From Tyzzerella sp. (GTDB lineage Bacteria > Bacillota > Clostridia > Lachnospirales > Lachnospiraceae): a DNA stretch of 64,000 nt. The notes beneath the pieces are model-generated. The model made no database searches. It had not been told where the DNA came from and saw only the letters and a program-made list of their open reading frames with translations. The position numbers and the translations under genes are program-made. The DNA lies in contig JAFQDE010000013.1 of assembly GCA_017416155.1 (NCBI GenBank), forward strand, positions 24,431-88,430, written 5' to 3'. Below are positions 9,597 to 19,644 of the stretch, piece by piece; position 1 is the first letter of the stretch; each line of letters opens with the position of its first letter.

Positions 9597-10195
9597 GCGC
9601 ACAAATCTCCTCCCATACACTCACACATGGTGTCCAGACACCACAAATCACAACAAAGGTTACCGGTTCCATATGTTTGACGTCCGTAGCCACCACCCAT
9701 CGTCTGATAATGCTGTCCTCTAAACTGGAGTTGATTTGCGAAGTTCACATATTCCATGTTGTTTGGTTCCATAGCTGCTGCCTGCTTTGCATGATCGACT
9801 GCCACAAGATTATTACCAATACCCATATTGGCAATTGCACTATAATAATACCACATTGCCGTACGGTTTCCGATATTTGAAAGAACATTCAATGCCTCAT
9901 GAAACCTGCGATTATTGATAAAGTTTCGAGCGGCCTGCAACTCTGCCGTTTCCTGACTGCTGCTTTGAGTCTGTCCGCTTGAGGAATACGCATATCCGCC
10001 ACCTTCCCGTTCCTTCATAATCTGTTCATAAGCCGCCTGCACTTCTTTGAATTTTTCTTCTGCCAAGTCAGCAAGCGGATTGTCCACATAGGAGTCCGGG
10101 TGATACTTCTTGCACAATTGCCTATATGCCTTTTTTATCTCATCATTACTTGCATTACGAGATACACCAAGTATCTCATAAGGATTATTCACCAT
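9587..10195 (-). CDS. J-domain (DnaJ-like) protein with Cys-rich tail
   Basis: 202 aa from the ATG at 10195 (GAGGAAG site). The J domain covers residues 1-70, with [20 protein letters not shown] and the HPD motif in KYHPDSY. A Gly/Ser/Gln linker and TPR-like helices follow ([42 protein letters not shown]-type). The last 25 residues carry seven Cys ([19 protein letters not shown]). The Cys tail could bind metal. It overlaps the DUF5685 gene by 11 bp and the membrane protein gene by 10 bp, so these three form one tight operon. Confidence 0.85.
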   Translation of the reverse strand: MVNNPYEILGVSRNASNDEIKKAYRQLCKKYHPDSYVDNPLADLAEEKFKEVQAAYEQIMKEREGGGYAYSSSGQTQSSSQETAELQAARNFINNRRFHEALNVLSNIGNRTAMWYYYSAIANMGIGNNLVAVDHAKQAAAMEPNNMEYVNFANQLQFRGQHYQTMGGGYGRQTYGTGNLCCDLWCLDTMCECMGGDLCACM

Positions 10196-11012
10196 CTTTT
10201 TTCTTCCTCTTCTGATTAAATTTGTCCCAAACACCTGCATACAGAATGTTTCGGAGAATCTCTACATCCTCTACGCAAGGAAGTTTTTCAAATCGATGTG
10301 AACATTCTGCTAACACAAAATTTAACATCTCTTCACATTTCTCATCAAAATCTTCCCGCTTTGACAGGGATATCAAAGCATTGTAATTATTTTTCTCAAT
10401 ATCCTTCTCAATATCATCGTACGCATCTAATAGATAAATGAACTTACCAAGATAGAATCCGAGCTCACGAAGTGTTTCTTCCCAGACGTCCTTTTTGAAA
10501 ACAAAAAGTTCTCCCATCAGTTCTCCGAAGCAGCGCGACACTAGATCCACATTCTCTTCCTTACGAGCCTCACATTCATGTAATGCTTCAAGACTCTTTC
10601 GAATCACTTCGCATTTTTCCGGATATTGATTCTTTAATTCACGGAACGCCCTTCGATATGCCCGATGTCCCAAGTATCCAACCTTACTTTTCTCGTCTTC
10701 CCAGTCATCAAGCAGCTTGTAATACGTCAAAACTATATTCATATCTGCGGCATATTCTGTAATCTCATTGTACAGCATCTTTTGCTTCTTCGCAGGATGA
10801 ACAATGCATCTATGTTCTTCCTGTTTTGTTTCACTCTCGTAGAGAGAGGTAAGCAAAATCACTAGAAATGTCATGTCATAGGTCAATGTCACCTGACCGA
10901 GAAATCCATATCTCTCCCGAAGCATCTTGCAAAGTCCACAGTAATATGCTTTATACTTATAGAATTCTCGCATTCGAAGCTCCGGCTTGTGTGCCGCCAC
11001 ATAACCAAACAT
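10185..11012 (-). CDS. DUF5685 family protein
   Basis: 275 aa. The start [28 protein letters not shown] is characteristic of DUF5685, a Firmicutes family of helical proteins. It contains [12 protein letters not shown], then [12 protein letters not shown]-like helices and an acidic [18 protein letters not shown] segment resembling an aspartate-rich motif of isoprenoid synthase-like folds. Function is unknown. First gene of the DUF5685/J-domain/membrane-protein operon, which suggests a role with the J protein. Confidence 0.75.
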   Translation of the reverse strand: MFGYVAAHKPELRMREFYKYKAYYCGLCKMLRERYGFLGQVTLTYDMTFLVILLTSLYESETKQEEHRCIVHPAKKQKMLYNEITEYAADMNIVLTYYKLLDDWEDEKSKVGYLGHRAYRRAFRELKNQYPEKCEVIRKSLEALHECEARKEENVDLVSRCFGELMGELFVFKKDVWEETLRELGFYLGKFIYLLDAYDDIEKDIEKNNYNALISLSKREDFDEKCEEMLNFVLAECSHRFEKLPCVEDVEILRNILYAGVWDKFNQKRKKKDGE

Positions 11013-11087
11013 GTTTCTATTCCTTTCCCGTGAATTTTTACTATTGTATCACACTAATCTATGTTTTTGTAAAAATACACAGAATTT

Positions 11088-12275
11088 TTATAATTTATCT
11101 AATAAAGAGGTTCCAATACATCCCTGTGGCATATCTAAATCAAAATTATCGGCAATCGTCGCACCAACCACAGCAAACGTATCCTGCTCCTCCAGCGCAC
11201 CGCCCTCTTTCATAGATGGTGACCATGCAAGAAATGGCACTTTTTCCCGCGTATGATCTGTTCCGGTATATGTCGGATCATTTCCATGGTCTGCTGTCAG
11301 AATCAGCAAATCGTCTTCTCTTAACACTGAAAGAAGCTTCCCTAGTTTCTCATCAAATCTCTCGATCTCCTCCGCATATCCTTTTACATCCCTTCGATGT
11401 CCCCAAAGAGCATCAAAGTCAACTAAATTTGTAAAACATAAACCTGTAAAATCACGCTCAGCAATCTCTATGGTCTGCTCCATGCCTTGTACAGAAGACT
11501 TGGACTTATTAGACTCTGTGACTCCTTCGCCCGCAAAGATATCAGATATCTTTCCAACCGAAATTACATCATATCCCCGCTCCTTCAAAGCGTTCAGAAC
11601 TGTCTTTCCACTTGGCTTTACAGCATAATCATGACGATTTGCCGTTCGATTAAACTCACCCTTTTTCATCCCTACGTATGGTCTTGCAATTACGCGCCCG
11701 ACCTTCCACTCGTCCTTCATAGTCAGTTCCCGTGCAATCTCACAATAGTGATACAAGGTCTCAAGCCCCATCGTCTCCTCATTCCCACATATCTGAAGCA
11801 CAGAATCTGCGGATGTGTAGACAATCAAATGACCTTTGTGAATCTCTTCTTCTGCAAGTTCCTCCAGAATCTCTGTTCCGCTCGCACTCTTATTTCCAAT
11901 CACTTTGCGCCCGGTTCTTTTCTCTAATTCTTCAATCAATTCCTGCGGAAATCCTGTTTCGGTAAATGTCTGAAATGGTTTATCCGTATAGATTCCCATC
12001 ATTTCCCAGTGTCCCGTCATCGTATCCTTCCCAAGACTTCTCTCGTTTAATTTCGTAAATTTTGCCATCGGTGCTTCCACCGGAGAAACATTCGGCAGTT
12101 CACATAGATTGGCAATACCAAGCTTCTGCAAGTTCGGAATATTGAAATCTGCCGTGCGTTCCGCAATATGTCTTAATGTATTTACACCTTCATCTCCATA
12201 TTTCGGAGAATCCTTCATCTCACCGATTCCCAAAGAATCAAGTACAATTGTAAAAATTCGCTTATACTTTTGCAT
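11088..12275 (-). CDS. deoB: Phosphopentomutase
   Basis: 395 aa from the ATG at 12275 ([20 protein letters not shown]), with AAGGAG 8 bases upstream; this is the usual length. It interconverts ribose/deoxyribose 1-phosphate and 5-phosphate in nucleoside salvage. Alkaline-phosphatase-fold metal motifs are present: VLDSLGIGE at the N-terminus, [16 protein letters not shown] (phosphorylated Thr) and [19 protein letters not shown] near the C-terminus. No other deo genes adjoin it. Confidence 0.95.
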   Translation of the reverse strand: MQKYKRIFTIVLDSLGIGEMKDSPKYGDEGVNTLRHIAERTADFNIPNLQKLGIANLCELPNVSPVEAPMAKFTKLNERSLGKDTMTGHWEMMGIYTDKPFQTFTETGFPQELIEELEKRTGRKVIGNKSASGTEILEELAEEEIHKGHLIVYTSADSVLQICGNEETMGLETLYHYCEIARELTMKDEWKVGRVIARPYVGMKKGEFNRTANRHDYAVKPSGKTVLNALKERGYDVISVGKISDIFAGEGVTESNKSKSSVQGMEQTIEIAERDFTGLCFTNLVDFDALWGHRRDVKGYAEEIERFDEKLGKLLSVLREDDLLILTADHGNDPTYTGTDHTREKVPFLAWSPSMKEGGALEEQDTFAVVGATIADNFDLDMPQGCIGTSLLDKL

Positions 12276-12311
12276 ATATACTCCTTTCTTCAGAAAAAAT
12301 TCAAAAAGTGC

Positions 12312-12340
12312 TTGCATTTCTCTACAAAGCGTTATATAAT
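12312..12340 (+). promoter_or_regulatory. Promoter of tRNA-Lys gene
   Basis: TTGCAT and TATAAT boxes are separated by exactly 17 bp and end 24 bp before the mature tRNA. It faces away from deoB, whose start codon lies 37 bp to the left. Confidence 0.75.
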
Positions 12341-12364
12341 ACATCTTGCGTTATGAAATGCAAC

Positions 12365-12437
12365 GCGCGATTAGCTCAGTTGGTAGAGCACCTGACTCTT
12401 AATCAGGGTGTCCAGGGTTCGAGCCCCTGATCGCGCA
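12365..12437 (+). tRNA. tRNA-Lys (CTT)
   Basis: A cloverleaf can be drawn directly: 7-bp acceptor stem GCGCGAT/ATCGCGC, D arm GCTC..GAGC, anticodon stem CCTGA/TCAGG with loop CTCTTAA (anticodon CTT), T arm CAGGG-TTCGAGC-CCCTG and discriminator A. CCA is not encoded. Confidence 0.96.
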
Positions 12438-12438
12438 T

Positions 12439-12476
12439 AAGCCTTGAAATCTAAGGATTTCGGGGCTTTTTTATTT
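12439..12476 (+). terminator. Terminator of tRNA-Lys gene
   Basis: AAGCC...GGCTT with an inner GAAATC/GATTTC stem, followed by TTTTTTATTTT. It overlaps the stop codon of the convergent YitT gene. Confidence 0.8.
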
Positions 12477-13352
12477 TACTTTTTTGTGAAGCGTGAATCC
12501 TCTTCCCATAACTTCCTTCGCTTCATTGATAATAATGAATGCCTTTGGGTCAATATCCAAAACAATCTGATTCAGTCTGGCTATCTCGCGATTCGAAACA
12601 ACTGTCATAATCGTCATAGAATCCTCTCTCAAATACCCCGACTCGCTCTTGAGAAAAGTTGTACCACGATCCAGTCTCTGTTGAATCGCCGTGTTTATTT
12701 CCTCATAACATTTACTGATAATCTTAACTTCAATCTGACTCTTGCCACTTACCAATACCTTGTCCATCACAAATGTATAGATAACCACCAGCAAGATTCC
12801 ATACAATGTTTTCTCTCGGTCTCGAAATATCATCTGTCCAAGCAAAATTACAAAATCACATGCGTAAAGACCGACTGATATCGGAACTCCCATTTTCCTA
12901 TTCAAAACCAATGGTGGAATGTCCACACCGCCTGTAGAAGCGCCCGCGCGAATTACAACACCGATACCGACACCGATGAGCAGACCTGCACAGATTGTCC
13001 CAAGCATAGGGTCTTCTGTAAGAGTCTGTAACACTTCAATTTTTTGAAAAGCCCCTAAAACGACCGGATAATAGAAGGAGCTTACCATCGTTGTCATCGC
13101 AAAAGAAGCGCCCAGCACAAACCACGCTACCAAAAACATAAGAATATTAAATGCTGCTGCAAATACTTCCACCGGAATGCTGAAATAATGTTCTGCAATA
13201 AGACCAAGTCCGGTGGTTCCTCCTGTGATTAATCCCATCGGAAGAATAAATCCCACAACTCCAATACAATAAATGGTATTACCCAATATGACCCAAAATA
13301 ATCTCTTGAAATTAAATATATATCCTAATTCCTTTTTGTAATCTATTTTCAT
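12471..13352 (-). CDS. YitT family membrane protein (DUF161/DUF2179)
   Basis: 293 aa. The N-terminal 200 residues hold five to six membrane segments with the duplicated YitT motif (ITGGTTGLGLI and AGASTGGVDIPPLVL). The C-terminal DUF2179 domain (about 205-290) reads VSGKSQIEVKIISKCYEEIN..., a soluble ligand-binding-like domain. Transport or signalling function is unproven in this family. Single gene, convergent with tRNA-Lys. Confidence 0.9.
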   Translation of the reverse strand: MKIDYKKELGYIFNFKRLFWVILGNTIYCIGVVGFILPMGLITGGTTGLGLIAEHYFSIPVEVFAAAFNILMFLVAWFVLGASFAMTTMVSSFYYPVVLGAFQKIEVLQTLTEDPMLGTICAGLLIGVGIGVVIRAGASTGGVDIPPLVLNRKMGVPISVGLYACDFVILLGQMIFRDREKTLYGILLVVIYTFVMDKVLVSGKSQIEVKIISKCYEEINTAIQQRLDRGTTFLKSESGYLREDSMTIMTVVSNREIARLNQIVLDIDPKAFIIINEAKEVMGRGFTLHKKVK

Positions 13353-13583
13353 TTTGTACTTCTATCCTCTCTCATCAAGGCATTAATTACAGTTCCCCTC
13401 TTTTTTATTGCGGGGACATGTAAGCTTGTATCCCGGATTCAACAACTTATATACTTCCCAAAACGAACTGCGACATTTACGTATTTTTCTGCGATATGAT
13501 CTTCCACAGTAAAAAAGATGAGACCTATGCTTCATGCTTAACACCAATTTCTTTTTACTATTAGAATATGCAGATTCGTAAAA

Positions 13584-14234
13584 CTATTTCCTGGTCGCAA
13601 TTAATTTGTGAATTGGATTACCCATAGAAGAAAACTTCTCCTCATATTCCGTCATTACATTCCCTTCATTCATCTGCTCATCATGATGCAAATCAAATGT
13701 CTTTCCAAGCAATCTCCAACCTGCTTCTTCTACTTGCCCAAGCGAAAACTCAAAAAGCGGACGGTTATCTGTCTTAAATTCCACCACTCCCTCTTTTGTC
13801 AACACCTTGTCATACTGGGCAAAAAATTGTGTAGATGTCAATCTTCTTCTCGCATGTCGCTTCTTTGGCCATGGGTCCGAAAAGTTCAAATAAATCTTTG
13901 CGACCTCCCCATGTTCAAACACCTCTGGAAGCTCCATTGCATCCATACAAATGAATCGAACATTTTTCAGCTCACAAAATTCTTCCGTATCATATTTTTC
14001 CAGAGCTCGGAGTAACACACTGGAATATCTCTCGATACCCACATAATTAACGTGCGGGTTTTGCTTCGCAAGATTTAAGATAAACTGCCCCTTTCCCATT
14101 CCGATTTCAATATGAATCGGATGCTCATTTTGGAAAATTGCATCCCATTTCCCTTTAAAATCTTTCACATTCTTAATGGCAGTCGGATGATTCTTTATTA
14201 CATCATCCGCCCCCGGTATATTTCTTAATCTCAT
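13584..14234 (-). CDS. trmB: tRNA (guanine-N7-)-methyltransferase
   Basis: 216 aa. It makes m7G46 in tRNA using S-adenosylmethionine. Visible motifs are IEIGMGKGQFILNLA (SAM binding, about residue 42) and NFSDPWPKKRHARRRLT (about 118), both diagnostic of TrmB. The 231 bp between its stop and the YitT start hold only a weak GTCCCC/GGGGAAC stem (13394-13420) and no gene that I can see. Confidence 0.94.
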   Translation of the reverse strand: MRLRNIPGADDVIKNHPTAIKNVKDFKGKWDAIFQNEHPIHIEIGMGKGQFILNLAKQNPHVNYVGIERYSSVLLRALEKYDTEEFCELKNVRFICMDAMELPEVFEHGEVAKIYLNFSDPWPKKRHARRRLTSTQFFAQYDKVLTKEGVVEFKTDNRPLFEFSLGQVEEAGWRLLGKTFDLHHDEQMNEGNVMTEYEEKFSSMGNPIHKLIATRK

Positions 14235-14288
14235 ATGTCTTCTGTCCCATTTCTTATATAATGAATTTATTATACTTTACATCGACAC

Positions 14289-14329
14289 AAAAAGAAAGAG
14301 TTTTGGGATTTTTCTTATCCCAAAACTCC
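14289..14329 (-). terminator. Terminator after the TPR/P-loop gene
   Basis: On the minus strand GGAGTTTTGGGAT pairs with AATCCCAAAACTC, followed by TTTCTTTTT. It begins 6 bp after the stop of the TPR/P-loop protein gene. Confidence 0.85.
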
Positions 14330-14334
14330 TTGGC

Positions 14335-16452
14335 TTATCTAAAGTCTTCCTCTTTTAAAATAATTCTTCCGGCATCATCTTTGTTCTTACCTGTCATTTT
14401 ATTTATGATGTTTTTCACGCTTGGCTTATTAGCATTATCAATTGCATCATCAATGATATTCTTGACATCCGTAACGGTTACAATCCTCTCGTCTCTCTGT
14501 AAAATGTCAATCTCGCTATAAAGTGCAAGAATTCCCATCTCATCGATCTTATAGCCATTTTCTTTTGCATAAGTCTGTGCAAATGTTACAAGCTCATCGT
14601 TAATAAATACCGGCAATTCTATACGTGAAGTAAACTTCTTTTTAAAGTTCGGATATTCACTGAACAGCTTATCAATCGGCTTTCTCTCATCCTCTAACAC
14701 AACAAGAAGTTCTCCGGTCTGTCCTTCCATTATCTCACACAAATCTTCAATTGCTTTGCGTTTCAGTTTTGAAGCCTTCTCAATGACAAGTGCTCCGCCA
14801 TGTAACTTTTCAACAATCTCCTTGACATCTTTCTTATTCAGAGATTCTGCCTTGACGATTGCCACCTTGCCTTGTTTCATCTTTCTTGACTTCTGAATTG
14901 CCTTTACAAGATCAACTGCAAGAACTGTTTTTCCGGAACCCTTACGTCCGACAACGATAATATTACCAATTCTTGATGTACCATATCTGGAAGTACATGC
15001 TTTGTCGTCCTGCAAGACCTTTACAATCTGCTCACTCATGCCATGAACCGGAACAAAGTATGAGAATAACTTCTTCTGTTCCTCTGTAAGCCCTGCTTTC
15101 AAACCAATCTCACTCTGCGCTTCCAAATCATATCTACCTTGAACTACGAAGCCCGTATCAAATGACGAACCACCTGTAGCTACAGTATCCGGTGTTACCG
15201 GTGCCATCGGCATAACAGGTACTACTGGTTCTTCCGGAATATCAATCTGTGGAAGTTCTACTGTTGCGGCATTTGCAAGCGCTTTTGCCACAAGTGCCAT
15301 TGACTGTGTATCTCCTAATTTGATTCCATCATCTTCTTCTATCTCTTCAATTGGCTCTGATTCCTGCCCTTCTGTAAGAATCTGATCGCCCACCACTTCA
15401 ACAGACTTCGCCGGCATCGGTATATTTACATCCAACGCAGCCAACTGTTCAACAACTTTCTGCAATAACGGTTTCGGTTCCTCTTCTTCCACGGTTTCTC
15501 CTGCAACGACTGTTTCGTCCGTTTCCGTATTTGTCTTCTGCGCTTCAATCTGTGCAGATTCCGCTTCTAATTCCTCCATTAATCTTCTGACATCATCAGA
15601 AAGAATCTCTTCTTTTTCTTCTTGGACTTCTTCCGTCTCCGCCTCTTTCTGCGCTTTTTTCTGCTCTACTCTTTCGAGTTCTGCCTGAATCATCTGTGCG
15701 TTTTCTTTTTGTTCCTCTTGGAAATTCTGAAGAAGTTCTTCGATGCTGAGAGATGGCTTGTCCTCTGTAGGCTCCTGTGCCTCTTCTGTAACATCTGCTT
15801 CTTCCAAAGTTTCTTCTACAGCAGGCTCCACAACCTTCTCATCCAATCGATGCATATACTTCTCATGTTGCATAGGTGTCAAAGGCTTATACTGCATCTT
15901 CATTTCCATTGCTTTATAAATATATTTGCCTTCACTAAACCAAATAATCAGGTCGTCACACTCTTCCAGACATTCTGTAATCATACCTGCTTCTCTATAC
16001 AAAGTAGCAAGTTCAAATGCCCATTTTTCAACATATTCTACCTTTTTAAAGTCCTCCAAAACAGCGATTTGCTCTTCCAACGGAGCATTCTGTGCCTTTA
16101 AAAGCTTATATTTAAAGATAAAACCATTTGGATCCTTCGGCGCCATTGTCATGAATTCTTCATAGCAATCCATTGCTTCCTTAAACTCACCCATCTTAAG
16201 CGCAAGCGTTCCCAGACGATATATAACCTTTTTGCTCTCCGGTGCACGGTCGTATGCTAAGAAAAGAATATCTCTACTCTTCTGAAATTCGCCATTTACT
16301 TCATAAACTTCACTCACGGCATTCAGAACAGATACATTCTTAACCTTCTTCCAATCCATGCTCTCTGCAATGGCAAGGGCCTCCTTATAAGACTTTTTCT
16401 TCATATATTCAAACATTTGCTCTGTTTTTAAACGAAATTCTTGCTTGTCCAC
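14335..16452 (-). CDS. TPR protein with C-terminal P-loop ATPase domain
   Basis: 705 aa from a GTG at 16452 (VDKQEFRLKTEQMFEYMKKK), chosen because GAGGTG lies 6-7 bases upstream; the longer frame reads through non-coding-looking sequence. TPR-like helices occupy residues 1-200 (YRLGTLALKMGEFKEAMDCYEE). A long acidic Glu-rich linker follows (about 200-410), then a P-loop domain with IVVGRKGSGKTVLAVDLVKAI near residue 505 and a VLEDERKPIDKLF stretch like AAA proteins. The combination resembles a CbxX-like AAA domain appended to a TPR scaffold. Cytoplasmic; role unknown. Confidence 0.75.
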   Translation of the reverse strand: MDKQEFRLKTEQMFEYMKKKSYKEALAIAESMDWKKVKNVSVLNAVSEVYEVNGEFQKSRDILFLAYDRAPESKKVIYRLGTLALKMGEFKEAMDCYEEFMTMAPKDPNGFIFKYKLLKAQNAPLEEQIAVLEDFKKVEYVEKWAFELATLYREAGMITECLEECDDLIIWFSEGKYIYKAMEMKMQYKPLTPMQHEKYMHRLDEKVVEPAVEETLEEADVTEEAQEPTEDKPSLSIEELLQNFQEEQKENAQMIQAELERVEQKKAQKEAETEEVQEEKEEILSDDVRRLMEELEAESAQIEAQKTNTETDETVVAGETVEEEEPKPLLQKVVEQLAALDVNIPMPAKSVEVVGDQILTEGQESEPIEEIEEDDGIKLGDTQSMALVAKALANAATVELPQIDIPEEPVVPVMPMAPVTPDTVATGGSSFDTGFVVQGRYDLEAQSEIGLKAGLTEEQKKLFSYFVPVHGMSEQIVKVLQDDKACTSRYGTSRIGNIIVVGRKGSGKTVLAVDLVKAIQKSRKMKQGKVAIVKAESLNKKDVKEIVEKLHGGALVIEKASKLKRKAIEDLCEIMEGQTGELLVVLEDERKPIDKLFSEYPNFKKKFTSRIELPVFINDELVTFAQTYAKENGYKIDEMGILALYSEIDILQRDERIVTVTDVKNIIDDAIDNANKPSVKNIINKMTGKNKDDAGRIILKEEDFR

Positions 16453-16553
16453 AACCTTCACCTCTAAAAGTAATATTACTTTCTTCATTCTAACACACGT
16501 AAGAGGCAATGTCAAAATGCTTGTAACAAAAATGTAACATTTTTTGCACATAA

Positions 16554-16595
16554 AAGAGGCAGCCATCATAACTCAACTTAGAATGACTGCCTCTT
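16554..16595 (-). terminator. Hairpin terminator of a short minus-strand transcript
   Basis: AAGAGGCAG-C-CAT pairs with ATG-A-CTGCCTCTT (12 of 13 positions); on the minus strand it is followed by a short T run (CTCTTTTATG). It lies about 100 bp ahead of the TPR/P-loop gene start and would end the transcript from the promoter at 17007-17035. Confidence 0.55.
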
Positions 16596-16599
16596 AATC

Positions 16600-16954
16600 T
16601 CTTTTCATATTCATTTGTATTTATTTTCAATTAATTCGGAGGATATTGTGATATAAACCTGCTGCCCTTTTTCCCTGTTAAAGTTTATCAATTATCTTCT
16701 AACCTTTCTTCTGATGTTTCTTCACACATCTCCTTATTTCTTTAACAGTTCTCTTTTTTATGTGGTATCTTCTTCAATATGTCTGGCAAATACATCATCA
16801 TTTCCTTTTTCATCCAGATTCTTTATACTCTCCAAATCCCTCTTTTATTTTTCATATCTTTCTGGAATTATAATCTATGGTAAAGGCTTTCGTCACAGGT
16901 CATTACATCTGCCATACCACTAACATATTGAGTTGTAAATTCTACATTGTCCAC
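16600..16954 (-). pseudogene. Decayed small gene between promoter and terminator
   Basis: A GTG at 16954, with AGAGAGG about 10 bases upstream, opens a 28-codon frame (VDNVEFTTQYVSGMADVMTC) that stops at a TAA. Coding-like peptide then continues in another frame (KNLDEKGNDDVFARHIEEDT), with two further stops. This is what a small soluble protein gene broken by a frameshift and nonsense mutations looks like. I do not recognise the family. The whole 16.6-17.1 kb stretch has no intact gene. Confidence 0.4.
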
Positions 16955-17006
16955 TGGATTCGAGCCTCTCTTTCTTATTTATTCCAAAATTTCTTTTGTT
17001 GAGTTT

Positions 17007-17035
17007 ATAGTAGCACTTGGCCCGTTATTTGTCAA
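17007..17035 (-). promoter_or_regulatory. Strong promoter driving the decayed unit
   Basis: Perfect -35 TTGACA (17030-17035), 17-bp spacer, -10 TACTAT (17007-17012) on the minus strand, about 50 bp upstream of the GTG at 16954. Confidence 0.6.
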
Positions 17036-17144
17036 TACTATTTTGAAATAAATTTTAAATTATTTTTCTTCGTATTTATTTTGTATAAATTGTCTGAATA
17101 TTCAAAACTATTAAGTATATTCACGCAATTGTTATTTATTGTCT

Positions 17145-19640
17145 TTATCTCACATATCCAATATACGTATTTCCGCTACCTTTCATCATTTCATCCAACT
17201 TCTCTATCGAAGATGCATATGTTCCTCCATTCGCCGGGTCAATATATGTTGCCGTCTTAGCATCATATCCAACTAAAAGGATTGCGTTCGTACTGTTTTT
17301 AAGTCCAATCACAGGTACTCCCTTGTCAATCAGGTAGAACATATCTTTTACAGAGCATCCACGGAAACGAACCGCTTCTGTCCCGATTTGCTCACTCAAT
17401 AACTGCTCTAGTGTTTTTGACTGGAGTTCAGTAACTACGTCTACGGATTTACGTTCATAGTCAAGCACTTTTCTAACACAAGCTTGCAGATTATTCTCAC
17501 CGTCTTTCGCCACAAATGCGCTGACATTAAAGTTTCGATACCATGCAACACGATTATCTGCTTCCCAGACATAGTTCTGCTGTGGTGAAATTACAACTCC
17601 CGACAACTTCTGCGCAAACGCGATGGCTTCACCTGCCTCTGTAAATGCTCCTGCCAGACGTCCATGCCCATATACATGAAAATATTCTTCTTTCATTGTG
17701 CCGTCTAACTCAAGAACTAATGCGCGTTCCTGAATCGCTTGTTTCGGATGAAGTGCTTTTACCTTCGTATCTTGAATCGTTTTCGCAAAAGTAAGACGAT
17801 ACTGTGTCTCCTTCAAATCCGTCCAGTAAGATTTTAAAACAACCTCTTCTCCGGAAGATGTCTCATTGTTCGTAATATAATCTTCCGAAATCTCCCGATA
17901 GAGATTTCCTTCTTTCACACCCTGCTTCAGGGTAATCATATTGTTGTCAACGACTGCACGAAGTACATATACATTCGGCTGCTCATAAGTCTTTATTACT
18001 TTGTTTTTTGCATTGCGGATTTCTACTTTATACATCGCCTGCACGGAAACTCCGGAACTGTCAGTACCGGCATACTCTACCTTGGAGATTCCGTATACAA
18101 AGTCATTTCCTATAAAACCCAACGGAACAACAATCTCTTCTGCTTCCGCAAGAATATCTTTCCTACTGTCTTTCGCAAAATCCCATACCTCTGTCACGAC
18201 ATTACCGTCCACATTCTTCTGATATGCGAACAAACGTCCATCACTTGACGCAACATAATGTCCTTTCTCAAGACCCTCTACCAACACAGAACTCGTATTG
18301 TCAGCCATATTATATTTTCGAAGTGTACCATTCGAAAGAACATATAACACGTCCTGTTTGCTATTATAATATGCCGACTCACCTAATGTCTTTTCCAACA
18401 CAGCCTGTGACTGTGTACTTGGAATAAAGGCAATTTCTTTCGTGTAGTTTTGAGTGGCATAATAATAGTAAATAGCAATTCCGGATTCACCTTCATGCTC
18501 CCCGCGATTCATATACCCCGACACGGAGAAAGTCATATTCCCATCATTCTCCATAGAAAGAATCTTAATTGTGTGCGCATCCGTCAGATGACGCATATCA
18601 TACTTTTCTTCGGATGCAAAACTAAACACCAAGGACAGCGCATCCTCTTCACGCTGATAATTCCACAATTCATTTGCCTGCACAAAACTCACAATAGTTC
18701 CGTCCTTGTTTACCTTGTAAGGAATATCCTCACGTGCAATTCCAAGTATAACGCCTTTCGAACTTAGCGTAACATTGGATGTGTCAAACACTTCTTCCAT
18801 TGTCCTGTCGTATTCCAATAGATAAACACGCTCTGTCCCATAAGCAACTTTAAAAAACTCTTTTACTTGATAAAGTTCCTTCTCATTATTATCCCCGGCA
18901 CATTCCACCTGATAGCGAAGCAGTACTGACGTATATGCTTTTTTTACCTCTGTTATCTCATATTGCAATTCATGAACAAGCTTCGGTTCAAGACTACCCC
19001 ACATCACATGCTGTAGATTGGAGTGAATCGTAACATGCTGCAAGGTGGTGTTGTCACCTTCTGCATTCGACTCCATCACTTTTTTAATAGCATCATCATT
19101 TTGTTTTGTGAAAATGTTTGTGTGAAGCTCTTCCACATAATCTACACATTCTTTCACATGATAATCCTGTTCCTTTATAATCCTTGTATAATAGTAGATC
19201 GGTGTCTCGCCACAATGCAATGTAATCTTCAAAAGAGCCTCCTGCTCTTCTGAAAGTTCAGCTCCCATCTTAAGTTTGACGGCCTCTTTCACTTTATCAA
19301 GAATCCCCTGATAAAGTTTTTCCCCTCCATCCAAGGTGTATATTTCGTAGGAAATTGCATCGACACTCTCCACATTATGATGTAGCATCATCTCCAGTTT
19401 TTCGGATTCATCATAGACAGAAATGGTATCTCTTACTGCTGCCGGATTCATCTCCCTCTTGTGCCCCACTAGCATGTTTGCCTCTCTGCCTGCAACCTTG
19501 AACGATACCGTCGGCAGAGATGCTAAGCTCATGTCTGCCGTCAAGCTTACGCTTCCCCGATTGGTCAAAAAACTAAATATAACGATAGCCAGAACAAATA
19601 CAACTGATAAAACAAGAATGCGTATTGTCCGTTCCTTCAT
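17145..19640 (-). CDS. Secreted/membrane-anchored protein with C39-like C-terminal domain
   Basis: 831 aa. One membrane anchor at residues 7-25 (ILVLSVVFVLAIVIFSFLT), then a large extracellular region. The middle (about 400-640) has beta-propeller-like elements (KQDVLYVLSNGTLRKYNMAD, SSDGRLFAYQKNVDGN). The C-terminal 110 residues resemble peptidase C39-like domains: GVPVIGLKNSTNAILLVGYD then TYIDPANGGTY. The His expected before the VVGYD-type strand is Asn here, and no clear catalytic Cys is visible ahead of it (GCSVKDMFYLI has a Cys in a different setting), so this is probably a binding or inactive domain. The gene begins 4 bp after the methyltransferase stop and likely shares its transcript. 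Confidence 0.65.
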   Translation of the reverse strand: MKERTIRILVLSVVFVLAIVIFSFLTNRGSVSLTADMSLASLPTVSFKVAGREANMLVGHKREMNPAAVRDTISVYDESEKLEMMLHHNVESVDAISYEIYTLDGGEKLYQGILDKVKEAVKLKMGAELSEEQEALLKITLHCGETPIYYYTRIIKEQDYHVKECVDYVEELHTNIFTKQNDDAIKKVMESNAEGDNTTLQHVTIHSNLQHVMWGSLEPKLVHELQYEITEVKKAYTSVLLRYQVECAGDNNEKELYQVKEFFKVAYGTERVYLLEYDRTMEEVFDTSNVTLSSKGVILGIAREDIPYKVNKDGTIVSFVQANELWNYQREEDALSLVFSFASEEKYDMRHLTDAHTIKILSMENDGNMTFSVSGYMNRGEHEGESGIAIYYYYATQNYTKEIAFIPSTQSQAVLEKTLGESAYYNSKQDVLYVLSNGTLRKYNMADNTSSVLVEGLEKGHYVASSDGRLFAYQKNVDGNVVTEVWDFAKDSRKDILAEAEEIVVPLGFIGNDFVYGISKVEYAGTDSSGVSVQAMYKVEIRNAKNKVIKTYEQPNVYVLRAVVDNNMITLKQGVKEGNLYREISEDYITNNETSSGEEVVLKSYWTDLKETQYRLTFAKTIQDTKVKALHPKQAIQERALVLELDGTMKEEYFHVYGHGRLAGAFTEAGEAIAFAQKLSGVVISPQQNYVWEADNRVAWYRNFNVSAFVAKDGENNLQACVRKVLDYERKSVDVVTELQSKTLEQLLSEQIGTEAVRFRGCSVKDMFYLIDKGVPVIGLKNSTNAILLVGYDAKTATYIDPANGGTYASSIEKLDEMMKGSGNTYIGYVR

Positions 19641-19644
19641 CTTC

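Noticed and set aside
12365-12437. tRNA-Lys as attachment site for an element
   Set aside because: No integrase or repeated tRNA 3' end lies near it; neighbours are housekeeping genes.
13394-13420. GTCCCC/GGGGAAC stem as a terminator or riboswitch
   Set aside because: Short stem, large A-rich loop and no T run; no conserved riboswitch core recognised.
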